From assembly GCF_963666015.1 (NCBI RefSeq), contig NZ_OY762555.1, positions 3,286,001 to 3,350,000 on the forward strand: a DNA stretch of 64,000 nucleotides. The letters run 5' to 3'. The notes beneath the pieces are model-generated. The model did no database searches. It saw only the letters and a program-made list of their open reading frames with translations, and was not told the DNA's origin. Positions 43,276 through 52,321 of the stretch are shown in pieces; position 1 is the first letter of the stretch, and each line of letters starts with the position of its first letter. The DNA comes from an uncultured Sphaerochaeta sp. Its GTDB lineage: Bacteria > Spirochaetota > Spirochaetia > Sphaerochaetales > Sphaerochaetaceae. The translations under genes and the position numbers were made by a program.

Positions 43276-44475
43276 ATGAAGGACAAAGCCACAATCAAAC
43301 AGATGATCGAGGAACTGAAAACCCTCAAAACTGACAACATGTATCTCAACGACTTTTTCCATACCTGGAAAGAGAGTGATGACGAAATTGCTGCCGTTTT
43401 TCAGGTAGCAGAAGTACTGCGTGCATTACGCGAGAACAATATTTCCACCAAGGTGTTCGACAGTGGACTTGGAATCTCCGTTTTCCGTGACAACTCCACA
43501 AGAACACGCTTCAGCTTTGCAAGTGCTTGTAACCTGCTCGGCCTTGAGGTCCAGGATCTTGACGAGAAGACCAGCCAGATCGCTCACGGAGAGACCGTTC
43601 GTGAAACTGCCAACATGGTGAGCTTCATGGCTGACGTCATCGGTATCCGTGACGACATGTACATTGGCAAGGGTTACACCTACATGAAGACTGTTGCCGA
43701 AGCTGTACAGGATGGCTATGACGATGGAGTACTCGAGCAGAGACCCACCTTGGTCAACCTCCAGTGCGATATCGACCACCCAACCCAGAGCATGGCTGAT
43801 ATGCTGCACGTAATCAACCACTTTGGTGGTGTTGAGAATCTCAAGGGTAAGAAAGTAGCCATGACCTGGGCCTACAGTCCTTCATACGGCAAGCCTCTTT
43901 CTGTTCCTCAGGGCATCATCGGGTTGTTCACCCGCTTTGGCATGGATGTCGTACTTGCTCACCCAGAAGGGTACAATGTAATGGCTGATGTTGAAGAAGT
44001 CGCTGCAGAGAATGCCAAGAAGAGCGGTGGTTCCTACAAGAGAGTGGAGTCTATGGCTGAAGCATTCAAGGATGCTGATATTGTCTATCCCAAGAGCTGG
44101 GCTCCTTTCGCTGTCATGGAAGAGAGAACTAAGATTGTTGAGCAGGGCGACCAGGAAGCATTGAAAGCACTGGAGAAGACCTGTCTGGCAAACAATGCAA
44201 AATTCAAGGATTGGACCTGTACTGAAGAGTTGATGAAGACCACCAAGGACGGAAAGGCACTCTACATGCACTGCCTGCCTGCTGACATCACTGGTCTTTC
44301 CTGTAAGGAAGGTGAGGTTGAAGCTTCCGTATTCGACAGGTACTTGGTACCCCTGTACAAGGAAGCCAGTTACAAGCCCTACGTCATTGCGGCCATGATT
44401 TTCCTTGCAAAGTTCCAGAATCCTTCTGCAAAGCTGGAAGAGCTGCTTGAGGCTGCTGTAAAGCGCATCAAATAG
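43276..44475 (+). CDS. ygeW: Carbamoyltransferase YgeW (OTCase-like)
   Basis: 399 aa from the ATG at 43276, after ACGGAGGTTTCCCCAC; a frame 10 codons longer is open but lacks a ribosome-binding site. Aspartate/ornithine carbamoyltransferase superfamily: FRDNSTRTRFSFASACNL is the carbamoyl-phosphate loop (STRT), QCDIDHPTQSMADMLHV and the C-terminal YMHCLPADITG. Matches E. coli YgeW (396 aa). In purine degradation it could run toward carbamoyl phosphate for ATP. Its own promoter carries the GTTGC element. Confidence 0.93.
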   Translation: MKDKATIKQMIEELKTLKTDNMYLNDFFHTWKESDDEIAAVFQVAEVLRALRENNISTKVFDSGLGISVFRDNSTRTRFSFASACNLLGLEVQDLDEKTSQIAHGETVRETANMVSFMADVIGIRDDMYIGKGYTYMKTVAEAVQDGYDDGVLEQRPTLVNLQCDIDHPTQSMADMLHVINHFGGVENLKGKKVAMTWAYSPSYGKPLSVPQGIIGLFTRFGMDVVLAHPEGYNVMADVEEVAAENAKKSGGSYKRVESMAEAFKDADIVYPKSWAPFAVMEERTKIVEQGDQEALKALEKTCLANNAKFKDWTCTEELMKTTKDGKALYMHCLPADITGLSCKEGEVEASVFDRYLVPLYKEASYKPYVIAAMIFLAKFQNPSAKLEELLEAAVKRIK

Positions 44476-44501
44476 TCAGTATTTCAAAGGTATCTAGAGT
44501 T

Positions 44502-44529
44502 TTTGAGCCGGGAGAAATCCCGGCTCAAA
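44502..44529. terminator. Bidirectional terminator between ygeW and the glyoxalase gene
   Basis: TTTGAGCCGGGA pairs perfectly with TCCCGGCTCAAA (12 bp) around a GAAA tetraloop between two convergent genes. Confidence 0.85.
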
Positions 44530-44534
44530 CTATA

Positions 44535-44894
44535 TCAGTTGCGTTCCACAAATTGTACACGGACACCGTTCGGGTCTTGCACAAAGCAAAACCGGATGGA
44601 AGGATTCGGTGAGAAGGGTCCCTCTGAGATGGAAATGCCTTTTTCCTGGAGTATTGCCATGTGGTCATCAAGATTCTCGACACTTAGTCCGATACTGATG
44701 TTTTTTCCTATGGGAGAGCTCTCCTCTCCTGGGTGATGAATCAACTCGATCTTTGTTTCTCCCTCTCCTAAAAACACGATCTCAGCGGTAGGTGTTTGCA
44801 TCCTGCTCGATACCGGTAGTGAGAGAATATCCTGGTAAAATTCCAGGCTCTCTTTCATATTCCCAACGGTTATTGTTGTCCAAAGAAATTGCAT
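44535..44894 (-). CDS. Glyoxalase/bleomycin-resistance family (VOC) protein
   Basis: 119 aa, one VOC domain: MQFLWTTITVGNMKESLEFY at the start, then IVFLGEGETKIELIHH, and RFCFVQDPNGVRVQFVERN at the end. The conserved Glu near LIHHPGEE and the last Glu position are candidate metal ligands. Could be a lactoylglutathione lyase or another small-molecule isomerase; substrate not readable. Lies 15 bp after the flavoprotein gene on the same strand. Confidence 0.8.
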   Translation of the reverse strand: MQFLWTTITVGNMKESLEFYQDILSLPVSSRMQTPTAEIVFLGEGETKIELIHHPGEESSPIGKNISIGLSVENLDDHMAILQEKGISISEGPFSPNPSIRFCFVQDPNGVRVQFVERN

Positions 44895-44909
44895 ATAATC
44901 TTCCTTCTG

Positions 44910-46136
44910 TCATTCTATATGTTCAGCTATACAGTACGCTGTAGAAAACGCCGCCTGAAGGTTGTAGCCTCCACTCTGTCCATCCATATCCAATAATTCA
45001 CCACAGAAGTAGAGATGCTCAACCAGCTTCGACTGCATGTTGTTTCTGTCTACCTCTTTCAAACTTACTCCACCACAGGTGACCATCGCTGCATTGAATC
45101 CCTTAATCCCCTTGATGATGAACCGTCTCTCTGTAACCATTTTGATCAGGTCCTGTCTCTGTAGTTTGTTCAGGTGGGCTGTGGTACTGGTAGGATCAAG
45201 CGCAAGTTCCCTGACTACCTGCTGGGCAAGGGATGTTACAAGACCTGCCTCCTTGAGGATGGTTGAAACCTGTTTCTTGGGTTGTGAGGAGAGGAGTGCA
45301 AGGAGCTCTTCCTGAACCTCTCGCTTGTTCTCCATCGGCAGCAAGGAGAATGTGATGGAATCGCCAGCTTTCAGCTCACGACTGGCCGTAAGGATCAGGG
45401 GGCCTGAGAGTCCATCGTGGGTGAACAATATATCCCCAGTAGCTTGCAGGAACCGTTTTTTCTCCCCTTGATGATGAAACTCTGCATATGCACAGCGGAT
45501 TGCATTACCTGCAAGATGCGTCCACTGATACGTATCCACCATGATGGCAGCGAGCGCTGGTTTTGGAGGAACAATGGAGTGCCCAAGCATTTTGGCTAGG
45601 CTATATCCACTCCCATCACTTCCCGTATTCGGATAACTCATTCCACCAGTAGCCAATACCAGGTTTTTGCATGTAAAACTCCCCATATCGGTATGTATGG
45701 AAAAATGTTCTCCAATCTTGCTTAGTGAAGAGATCTTGGAGTTATACAATATACTGGATTTACTCTCCCTGAGCAGTACCTCCCTGATCTCATGGGCATC
45801 CAGCGAAGCGGGGAACACCTTTCCATCCTCCCTGATTACGAGGGAAACCCCCTTGGATTCGAACCAATGCATGAGAGATGAGGGTGGGAAAGCCTGGAAG
45901 GAGGGAAGGAGAAAGTTGCGCTGTGCCCTGCTTCCATAATGCTGCAGGAAAACCTCTTTCGCTTGGGTATTGGTAAGGTTGCACATGCCACCACCGGTGA
46001 TCAGGATCTTTTTGCCTGCTGCTTCCTTGTGTTCGAGCAACAGGGCATTGGAAGTAGGAAGGTTAGCAGCAAGAAACAGCCCAGCGGCTCCTCCTCCAAT
46101 TATCACTACATCGTAGAGTGAATTTCTAGTATCCAT
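44910..46136 (-). CDS. HI0933/YhiN-family FAD flavoprotein
   Basis: 408 aa from the ATG at 46136, which lies inside the end of the epimerase gene (11-bp overlap), so the two are translationally coupled. Rossmann FAD motif VVIIGGGAAGLFLAANLP near the N-terminus, CKNLVLATGGMSYPNTGSDG in the middle and a C-terminal GGYNLQAAFSTAYCIAEHIE. The family's reaction is not well defined. Upstream in-frame codons run into the epimerase gene. Confidence 0.85.
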   Translation of the reverse strand: MDTRNSLYDVVIIGGGAAGLFLAANLPTSNALLLEHKEAAGKKILITGGGMCNLTNTQAKEVFLQHYGSRAQRNFLLPSFQAFPPSSLMHWFESKGVSLVIREDGKVFPASLDAHEIREVLLRESKSSILYNSKISSLSKIGEHFSIHTDMGSFTCKNLVLATGGMSYPNTGSDGSGYSLAKMLGHSIVPPKPALAAIMVDTYQWTHLAGNAIRCAYAEFHHQGEKKRFLQATGDILFTHDGLSGPLILTASRELKAGDSITFSLLPMENKREVQEELLALLSSQPKKQVSTILKEAGLVTSLAQQVVRELALDPTSTTAHLNKLQRQDLIKMVTERRFIIKGIKGFNAAMVTCGGVSLKEVDRNNMQSKLVEHLYFCGELLDMDGQSGGYNLQAAFSTAYCIAEHIE

Positions 46137-47130
46137 AGTATGGCTTGAACCACGAGACAAAAGCCTCAAGCCCTTGCTCAAGAGGAGTATTGGGTCTGAA
46201 ATCAAAATCTTTCATCAATTCAGTGACATCTGCATAGGTCTGGTACACATCCCCAGGTTGCATCGGCAGATACTCCTTCTCAGCGGTCTTGCCAAGGCAC
46301 TGTTCCAGTGTTTCTATGAACTGCTTCAATTTCACTGGTTTATTGTTTCCGATGTTGTAGACCTTGTAGCGATCCTTTGCTTCATTCTCCTCGGGGATAT
46401 TGGGAATAATGTTCTCCAATGCGGTGATGATGTCATCGATATAGGTGAAATCACGCCACATATCCCCATTATTATAAACCTTGATACTTTTTCCTTCCAT
46501 GATCTTTTTGCTGAAGGAGAAGTATGCCATATCAGGTCTTCCATACGGCCCATAGACCGTGAAAAATCTCAGTCCTGTGGTCGGAATATTATAGAGGTGC
46601 GTGTACGCGTGGGCCATCAGCTCATTGGATTTCTTGGTAGCTGCATAGAGGCTTACCGGATTATCAACTTTATCATCTGTTGAGTAGGGTATCTTGCCGT
46701 TCAAGCCATAGACTGAGCTACTACTGGCGTATACCAGATGCTCTACTGCATGATGGCGGCAGCTCTCCAGGATATTAAGGAATCCCACAAGATTCGATTG
46801 TAGGTAAGCATACGGGTTGTCGATGCTGTATCTCACTCCTGCCTGTGCAGCAAGGTTGATGACATGGGTTACCTGGTGTCGGATAATGATTGCATCAAGC
46901 TCTTTCCTGTCAGAAAGATCAACTTTATAGAAAATGAATTGTTCTGAGGCCAACGTCCTCAGTCGCTCTTCCTTGAGAGACACCTCATAATAATCGTTCA
47001 GGTTATCCAAACCGATGACCGTACATCCGAGCCCAAGCAATCGCTTGCTTAGATGAAACCCAATAAAACCGGCCGCTCCGGTGACTAAATACACTTTACT
47101 CGTATCCAATCGCTTCATGTTTGCGCGCAT
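46126..47130 (-). CDS. NAD-dependent nucleotide-sugar epimerase/dehydratase
   Basis: 334 aa from the ATG at 47130 (GAGGAGAGTACT upstream); codons beyond it lack a ribosome-binding site. Extended SDR fold: VTGAAGFIGFHLSKRLLG (NAD motif), catalytic YAATKKSNELMAH (Tyr-x3-Lys), SSSVYGLNG. Resembles UDP-glucuronate 4-epimerase (ending GLEAFVSWFKPYY) and capsule or LPS sugar enzymes. Forms a pair with the flavoprotein gene. Confidence 0.85.
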   Translation of the reverse strand: MRANMKRLDTSKVYLVTGAAGFIGFHLSKRLLGLGCTVIGLDNLNDYYEVSLKEERLRTLASEQFIFYKVDLSDRKELDAIIIRHQVTHVINLAAQAGVRYSIDNPYAYLQSNLVGFLNILESCRHHAVEHLVYASSSSVYGLNGKIPYSTDDKVDNPVSLYAATKKSNELMAHAYTHLYNIPTTGLRFFTVYGPYGRPDMAYFSFSKKIMEGKSIKVYNNGDMWRDFTYIDDIITALENIIPNIPEENEAKDRYKVYNIGNNKPVKLKQFIETLEQCLGKTAEKEYLPMQPGDVYQTYADVTELMKDFDFRPNTPLEQGLEAFVSWFKPYYGY

Positions 47131-47192
47131 AGTACTCTCCTCAACGAGTGTTATTGTACCGTAGAAACAGAGTGATGGGTAGGGGATAAAAA

Positions 47193-47220
47193 TTGGACCC
47201 CCTGTAAAAAGGAGGTCCAA
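47193..47220 (-). terminator. Terminator of the purine permease gene
   Basis: TTGGACCCCCT/AGGAGGTCCAA 11-bp stem (one C-A mismatch) with a 6-7 nt loop, then TTTTTATCC on the minus strand, 19 bp after the permease stop. Confidence 0.8.
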
Positions 47221-47239
47221 AAGAACAGAGCTGAAGCTC

Positions 47240-48526
47240 TTAGAGGGCGCCGAAAATAATCTTGATCACGAACAGAGCAAAAACAACCCAGGTCATCTTC
47301 GAGATTTCTTTGGTCTTCTTGGTGAACAGCTTGAGCAATACGAATGAAAGAATACCAAACATGATACCATCGGCAATGCTGTAGGCTACGATCATGAAGA
47401 TAATGGTCAAGAAGGCTGGGATAGCTTCGGTCATCTCGTCCCACTCGATATCCTTTACCGGGCTCATCATCATAACTCCGACAATGATCAAGGCAGGTGC
47501 TGTAGCAGCACTAGGAATGGAACCGAACAACGGTTCGAGGAAGAGGGAGAGAGCAAAAAGAATTGCAACGGTCAAAGCGGTCAAACCAGTTCTTCCACCT
47601 TCAACAACACCACTGGAAGATTCAACAAATGTGGTAACGGTTGAGGTTCCGAGGATTGCACCAGCGGTGGTTCCGATTGCATCAGCGAACAGTGCTTCCT
47701 TACAATTGGGGATGGATCCATCATCCTGGATCATGTCTGCCTTGGTGGCACAACCGATCAGGGTTCCAACTGTATCGAACATATCTACAAACAGGAAGGT
47801 GAAGACAACAACGATGAAGTCAACACTCATGATATTAGAGAACTCGAATGGGAAGAAGTAAGGGGCTGGGGGAAGGTAAGAGCCACCCTTGTATGCGGTA
47901 ATTCCAAAAGGAATGCCGATAATGGTGGTGACGATAATTCCAATCAGAAGGGCGCCGTTTACCTTGTGGGCCAAGAGGATACCGGTAATGATTAAGCCAA
48001 TCATGGCAAGGCCGGGAGCTCCCATGAACCAGTCAGCATTCAGAGCAACCAACGTAGCTCCGTCAACGATGATACCAGCGTTCTGCATGCCAATGAAAGC
48101 AATGAAGAGACCGATACCAACACCAATTGCACGTTTTAGGTTGGCCGGGATACTGTTGACAATTGCCTCACGGATATTGGCAGCGGTGAGGATCAAGAAA
48201 ATGATACCTTCAACGAATACTGCCGTGAGGGCGAACTGCCATGTGTAACCCATACCGAAAACGACGGTGTAGGTAAGGAAGGCGTTCAGACCCATGCCTG
48301 GGGCAAGAGCGAATGGTAGATTGGCCAACAGGGCCATTACCAAGGTTGCGATTGATGCAGCAATTGCAGTTGCAGCAAATACTTTGGAGAAGTCCATTCC
48401 GGATTCGGAAAGGATGCCTGGGTTGACGGCAAGAATGTAAGCCATGGTTAAGAAGGTAGTAATACCTGCCATGACTTCAGTCTTGACGGTCGTTTTTCGT
48501 TCTTTGAGCTTGAAAAACTTTTCCAT
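47240..48526 (-). CDS. Guanine/hypoxanthine permease, AzgA/NCS2-like
   Basis: 428 aa from the ATG at 48526 (AAGGAGTGCATCG upstream; 12 extra in-frame codons not used). About 13 hydrophobic segments; the family motif TFLTMAYILAVNPGIL, LPFALAPGMGLNAFL (the first substrate-binding helix) and GTSTVTTFVESSSGVVEGGR (second, with the conserved Glu) are clear. Proton symport of hypoxanthine, guanine or adenine is known for this family. No GTTGC tandem element is present in its promoter region. Context with ade and the purine run supports purine uptake. Confidence 0.9.
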   Translation of the reverse strand: MEKFFKLKERKTTVKTEVMAGITTFLTMAYILAVNPGILSESGMDFSKVFAATAIAASIATLVMALLANLPFALAPGMGLNAFLTYTVVFGMGYTWQFALTAVFVEGIIFLILTAANIREAIVNSIPANLKRAIGVGIGLFIAFIGMQNAGIIVDGATLVALNADWFMGAPGLAMIGLIITGILLAHKVNGALLIGIIVTTIIGIPFGITAYKGGSYLPPAPYFFPFEFSNIMSVDFIVVVFTFLFVDMFDTVGTLIGCATKADMIQDDGSIPNCKEALFADAIGTTAGAILGTSTVTTFVESSSGVVEGGRTGLTALTVAILFALSLFLEPLFGSIPSAATAPALIIVGVMMMSPVKDIEWDEMTEAIPAFLTIIFMIVAYSIADGIMFGILSFVLLKLFTKKTKEISKMTWVVFALFVIKIIFGAL

Positions 48527-48747
48527 CGATGCACTCCTTGCAGATGTTTTGGTTGATACCATTCTACCCTATCTGTATCAAATCGTACAGAAAAATCGTT
48601 ACATTTGTTATATAACCAAATTATAGGGTACAATTTTGGGAATCTGGCTAAATTAATTCGAATAATTTTGCCATATAGCTAAAAAAACAACTTCACTATC
48701 AATACAAATTATTAATTATGCTGTATACCTAGAACCAATATTTTTTC

Positions 48748-48775
48748 TTGAAGAATTATTGTGAGGTGTTACACT
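48748..48775 (+). promoter_or_regulatory. Promoter of ade
   Basis: TTGAAG (48748-48753), 16 bp, TACACT (48770-48775). Transcription would begin near 48782, just before the GTTGC element. Confidence 0.5.
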
Positions 48776-48786
48776 GATAGAAAGAC

Positions 48787-48802
48787 GTTGCAAAATGTTG
48801 CA
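48787..48802 (+). promoter_or_regulatory. GTTGC tandem element upstream of ade
   Basis: GTTGCAAAATGTTGCA, the cleanest copy of the element (half-sites 10 bp apart). It lies 11 bp after the -10 and just before the AAGGAG of ade, a position expected for a repressor or for a leader element. Confidence 0.65.
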
Positions 48803-48814
48803 GAAGGAGCTCGT

Positions 48815-50560
48815 ATGGTTACGAAGAAAAATATGCAGGAAGTGATAGAAACTGCAGCAAGACGAAAAAAAGCTGACTTGTGCATTACGAATGCCCATAT
48901 TTTGGATGTATATAACAAGGAGTGGTTTGAGGCTGACCTTCTGGTCCAGTCAGGATATATAGCTGGTTTTGCTGAGTGTGGACAGGGAGAGGCAGAAACA
49001 GTGATTGATGGTGGAGGACGATATCTTCTGCCAGGGTTTATTGACAGTCATGTGCATATAGAGTCCAGCCATGCCACTCCAGAAGAGTTCTCCAATCTCG
49101 TGGTTCCTTGTGGAACCACCACAGTAGTTGCAGACCCCCATGAAATCTGCAATGTATGTGGCCTCGATGGATTGTTCTATATGCTGGAGGCATCTAAAGA
49201 GACAGCTTTGCAAGCTTTCTTTATGGTGCCTTCCTGTGTACCGGCTACTACCTTTGAGCATAGTGGAGCTGTATTGGAAGCAAAAGATATCAAAGAAGCC
49301 CTGCAGCACGAGAGAGTTCTCGGGTTGGGAGAGATGATGGACTTCCCTGGTGTAGTGGCCGGTACAGATTTGGTCGTAGACAAGATCATGGAGGCGAAGC
49401 ACCTCTGTAAGGTGATCGATGGCCATAGCCCAGCGATCAGCGGGGCAGAGCTTGATGCCTATGCAAGTACAGGAATACTAACCGACCATGAGTGTGAGAA
49501 TGAGAAAGAGTTGCGTGATCGTATCCGTCGAGGTATGTATGTCATGCTCCGTGAAGGGTCGGCTTGTAAAAATGTATTGATGCTCCTGGGAGGAGTGACG
49601 GAAAAAAACAGCAGACGCTGTATCTTCTGCACGGATGACAGGCAACCAAAAAGCATTCTCACCGATGGGCACATCAACAACAACGTACGCATTGCAGTAC
49701 AGGATGGACTTGATCCAATTGAGGCCATTTGCATGGCCACCATCAATAGCGCAGATTGCTATCACCTTACCGACCGGGGTGCGATTGCACCTGGAAAGCG
49801 TGCGGACTTCTCTCTCTGCAATGACCTGAAAGAGTTCTCCATGCACCAGGTATATGTAGCGGGAGAGTTGGTAGCTGAGGATGGATTGGTCTGCAAAGCT
49901 GCTAAAGCAAAGCATGATGAGAGGGTCTCTGGCATGATGCATGTCAAGGATTTCTCTGTCGATCGCCTCAGGCTGCCTCTTTCCATATCCCATGTTCGGG
50001 TCATTGATATCATCCCAGGGGGAGTGGTCACTGGAGCGGGGGAGGCTATAGTGACGGTGGAAAACGGTGAATGGGTGCATGATAAGAGTCAGGATATCAT
50101 CAAGCTTGCAGTGGTTGAGCGTCACACAGGAACGGGAAATGTGGCTGTGGCGCTCTTGCGTGGGTATGGCCTGCAGGGTGGGGCGATGGCTACATCCGTA
50201 GCCCATGACTCACACAATATCATTGTAGCAGGGGATGATGATGAGGATATGGCCATGGCTGTAGAACACTTGATCTCCATTGGTGGCGGTATGGTGATTG
50301 TGAAACAAAGGAAAATACTGGCTTCCTTTGCACAGAACGTTGCTGGTTTGATGAGCTATGAACCAGGCTCAGTGATCGCTGAGCAGCTGGACAACCTTCA
50401 CCATATTGCACAGGAATCACTACATATAGGCAAGGAAATCGATCCCTTCATGACACTCTGTTTTATGTCGTTGCCGGTTATTCCTGCATATAAACTCACT
50501 GATATGGGGTTGTTTGATGTAAGAAGTTTCAGCTTTGTTCCTCTGGAGCTCAATAGATAA
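48815..50560 (+). CDS. ade: Adenine deaminase
   Basis: 581 aa from the ATG at 48815 (AGAAGGAGCTCGT upstream; an earlier in-frame ATG at 48761 precedes the promoter-proximal element and is not used). Converts adenine to hypoxanthine. Dinuclear-metal amidohydrolase: PGFIDSHVHIESSHATP (about 59-75), VADPHEICNVCG, IDGHSPAISG, SILTDGHINNNVRIAV. Length fits the YicP/Ade family. Provides the entry of adenine to the purine pathway. Its 3' end overlaps the convergent ABC ATPase gene by 11 bp. Confidence 0.95.
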   Translation: MVTKKNMQEVIETAARRKKADLCITNAHILDVYNKEWFEADLLVQSGYIAGFAECGQGEAETVIDGGGRYLLPGFIDSHVHIESSHATPEEFSNLVVPCGTTTVVADPHEICNVCGLDGLFYMLEASKETALQAFFMVPSCVPATTFEHSGAVLEAKDIKEALQHERVLGLGEMMDFPGVVAGTDLVVDKIMEAKHLCKVIDGHSPAISGAELDAYASTGILTDHECENEKELRDRIRRGMYVMLREGSACKNVLMLLGGVTEKNSRRCIFCTDDRQPKSILTDGHINNNVRIAVQDGLDPIEAICMATINSADCYHLTDRGAIAPGKRADFSLCNDLKEFSMHQVYVAGELVAEDGLVCKAAKAKHDERVSGMMHVKDFSVDRLRLPLSISHVRVIDIIPGGVVTGAGEAIVTVENGEWVHDKSQDIIKLAVVERHTGTGNVAVALLRGYGLQGGAMATSVAHDSHNIIVAGDDDEDMAMAVEHLISIGGGMVIVKQRKILASFAQNVAGLMSYEPGSVIAEQLDNLHHIAQESLHIGKEIDPFMTLCFMSLPVIPAYKLTDMGLFDVRSFSFVPLELNR

Positions 50561-51305
50561 GTGTCTTTGTACCGACTTGTGCAACAGTTAGCTCGGTATC
50601 ATAAAGGGTGGTCAGCATGGCAGTGGTGACCACCTTTTCTTTTGGCCCATAACAGAGCAGCGATCCCTTCTTCACCATGGCCACATGGCTTGCCAGGTCG
50701 TAAGCAAGGTTTGCATCATGGGTGGTAAACAGAAGGGTTTTTCCCTTCGCATGCAACTGTTTCAGGATGGTAAGAACCCGTTTCCGGTTGGCAGGGTCCA
50801 ATGCACTTGTAGGTTCGTCAAGCAAGAGCATGGAGCTTTGTTGAGCAATGGCTCTTGCAAGTAGCAACAACTGATGTTCTCCTCCGCTCAAGGTGGTGAT
50901 ATGCCTCTCTGCATAGTTTGCCAAACCTACATCATAGAGTGCTTGATAGGCTATCTCTGCATCCACTTCACTTGGTGTTCCCAGCCCTGAAAGGTAGGGG
51001 GAACGTCCAAACAGCACGTAATCGATCAGAGAAAAAGAGAAGTTGTATTGTTCGAATTGAGGAACCAATGCCAATGTCCTTCCCAGCTCCTTTCTTCCAT
51101 AGGTGGAGAGAGATTTGCCATACAACGAAACTTCCGCGCTCCTCTGCCATCCCAACAGGAAATCCAGGAGCGTTGACTTTCCGGCTCCATTGGAGCCCAG
51201 GATAGCTACACTCTGTCCTTCTTCTACGGAGAGAGAGACATCATCGAGCGCTTTGGTGCCGCTTGGGTAGATAAAACTCAGATGATTTACAGTCAAAGCG
51301 TTCAT
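50550..51305 (-). CDS. ABC transporter ATPase of FecE/BtuD type
   Basis: 251 aa from the ATG at 51305, overlapping the permease stop by 4 bp. Walker A GSNGAGKSTLLDFLLGW (about 37-53), signature LSGGEHQLLLLARA, Walker B SMLLLDEPTSALD, H-loop TTHDANLAY. Energises the metal/cofactor-type importer with the next two genes. Confidence 0.92.
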   Translation of the reverse strand: MNALTVNHLSFIYPSGTKALDDVSLSVEEGQSVAILGSNGAGKSTLLDFLLGWQRSAEVSLYGKSLSTYGRKELGRTLALVPQFEQYNFSFSLIDYVLFGRSPYLSGLGTPSEVDAEIAYQALYDVGLANYAERHITTLSGGEHQLLLLARAIAQQSSMLLLDEPTSALDPANRKRVLTILKQLHAKGKTLLFTTHDANLAYDLASHVAMVKKGSLLCYGPKEKVVTTAMLTTLYDTELTVAQVGTKTLIY

Positions 51306-52321
51306 GCTTTGCCCTCCTGGTGCTTGAGTGAGAGGATGATCATGAAGATAATCGCCCCAATGAAGCTGGTGAGCAGTCCGATGGGAATCTCTGTGGCCAG
51401 GACGGTTCTCCCGATGGTATCGCAAACCAAGAGAAAGAATGATCCCAGGATCATGGAACCAGGGAGGCTGGTGGAACTATCGGAGCCAAACAACTTACGA
51501 GCCAGGTGTGGGGTGATCAATCCAACCCACCCAATCAGACCGGTGATGGAAATGGTGACCGTGGTTCCTACCGTGGCAACTATCAGAAGAATAATCCTGT
51601 CTCGCTTGGGGTTCATTCCCACAGAGAAAGAGGTTTTCTCCTGGAGACTAAGCAAATTGAGTTTCCATCTGTAACCGAGGAGAATACCCATGCTGAGGAT
51701 GACTATCCATAGAATGGAGAGAATTTGGGTCCATGAGGCATTCCAGAGCCCTCCCATCATCCAGAAGGTGATGTCTTGCAGATCCTTGGTAGGTTCCGCC
51801 ACCAGTTTTACCACACCTAGTGCACTGGAAAAGAGGGCTGATACCGCTATCCCACTGAGCACCAACCGTAACAACCACCCTCCAAACCTGAAACGGGTTG
51901 CAAGCAAGTAGGATGCGAGCAAAGCCAACAGCCCAAAAAACGTAGCACTCAGTTGGACGAAGAAGGTTGAGCCCACTCCCAGGACAATCATCAATGCTGC
52001 CCCGAATGCCGATCCTTGGCTCACGCCCAGAAATCCAGGTTCAACCAAAGGATTGGAGAACAGCATCTGGAATGTGAATCCGCTTGCACTGAGCATAGCC
52101 CCGGCAAGCAGGGCTAGAACAATACGGGGAAGCCGTATGCGCAGGAAAATGCTCCTGGTCATGGCATTGGTTGACCAGTCAGCGGGAAATCTGAAACCGG
52201 CAGAGGGATACCTTCCTGCAAAGAGGAACAGGAAGGCCAGGAGCAGTGTTGCTCCCAACATTCCCAGCAGGAGCCCTGTTCGCCGTTTACGCTCTACCTG
52301 GTAGCGCTGGTGGGCCTTCAT
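51302..52321 (-). CDS. FecCD-family ABC permease
   Basis: 339 aa, about 10 membrane segments. FecCD signature: RLPRIVLALLAGAMLSASGF (about 64-83), QMLFSNPLVEPGFLGVSQG, and GLIGWVGLITPHLARKLFGS (cytoplasmic coupling region). This fold serves iron-siderophore, cobalamin, heme and MolB2C2-type molybdate importers. Overlaps the substrate-binding-protein gene by 4 bp. Confidence 0.92.
   Translation of the reverse strand: MKAHQRYQVERKRRTGLLLGMLGATLLLAFLFLFAGRYPSAGFRFPADWSTNAMTRSIFLRIRLPRIVLALLAGAMLSASGFTFQMLFSNPLVEPGFLGVSQGSAFGAALMIVLGVGSTFFVQLSATFFGLLALLASYLLATRFRFGGWLLRLVLSGIAVSALFSSALGVVKLVAEPTKDLQDITFWMMGGLWNASWTQILSILWIVILSMGILLGYRWKLNLLSLQEKTSFSVGMNPKRDRIILLIVATVGTTVTISITGLIGWVGLITPHLARKLFGSDSSTSLPGSMILGSFFLLVCDTIGRTVLATEIPIGLLTSFIGAIIFMIILSLKHQEGKA

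Noticed and set aside
48563..48760. A purine riboswitch upstream of the permease or ade.
   Set aside because: No purine-riboswitch core (conserved junctions around TATA and CCGTA-type segments) could be found on either strand.
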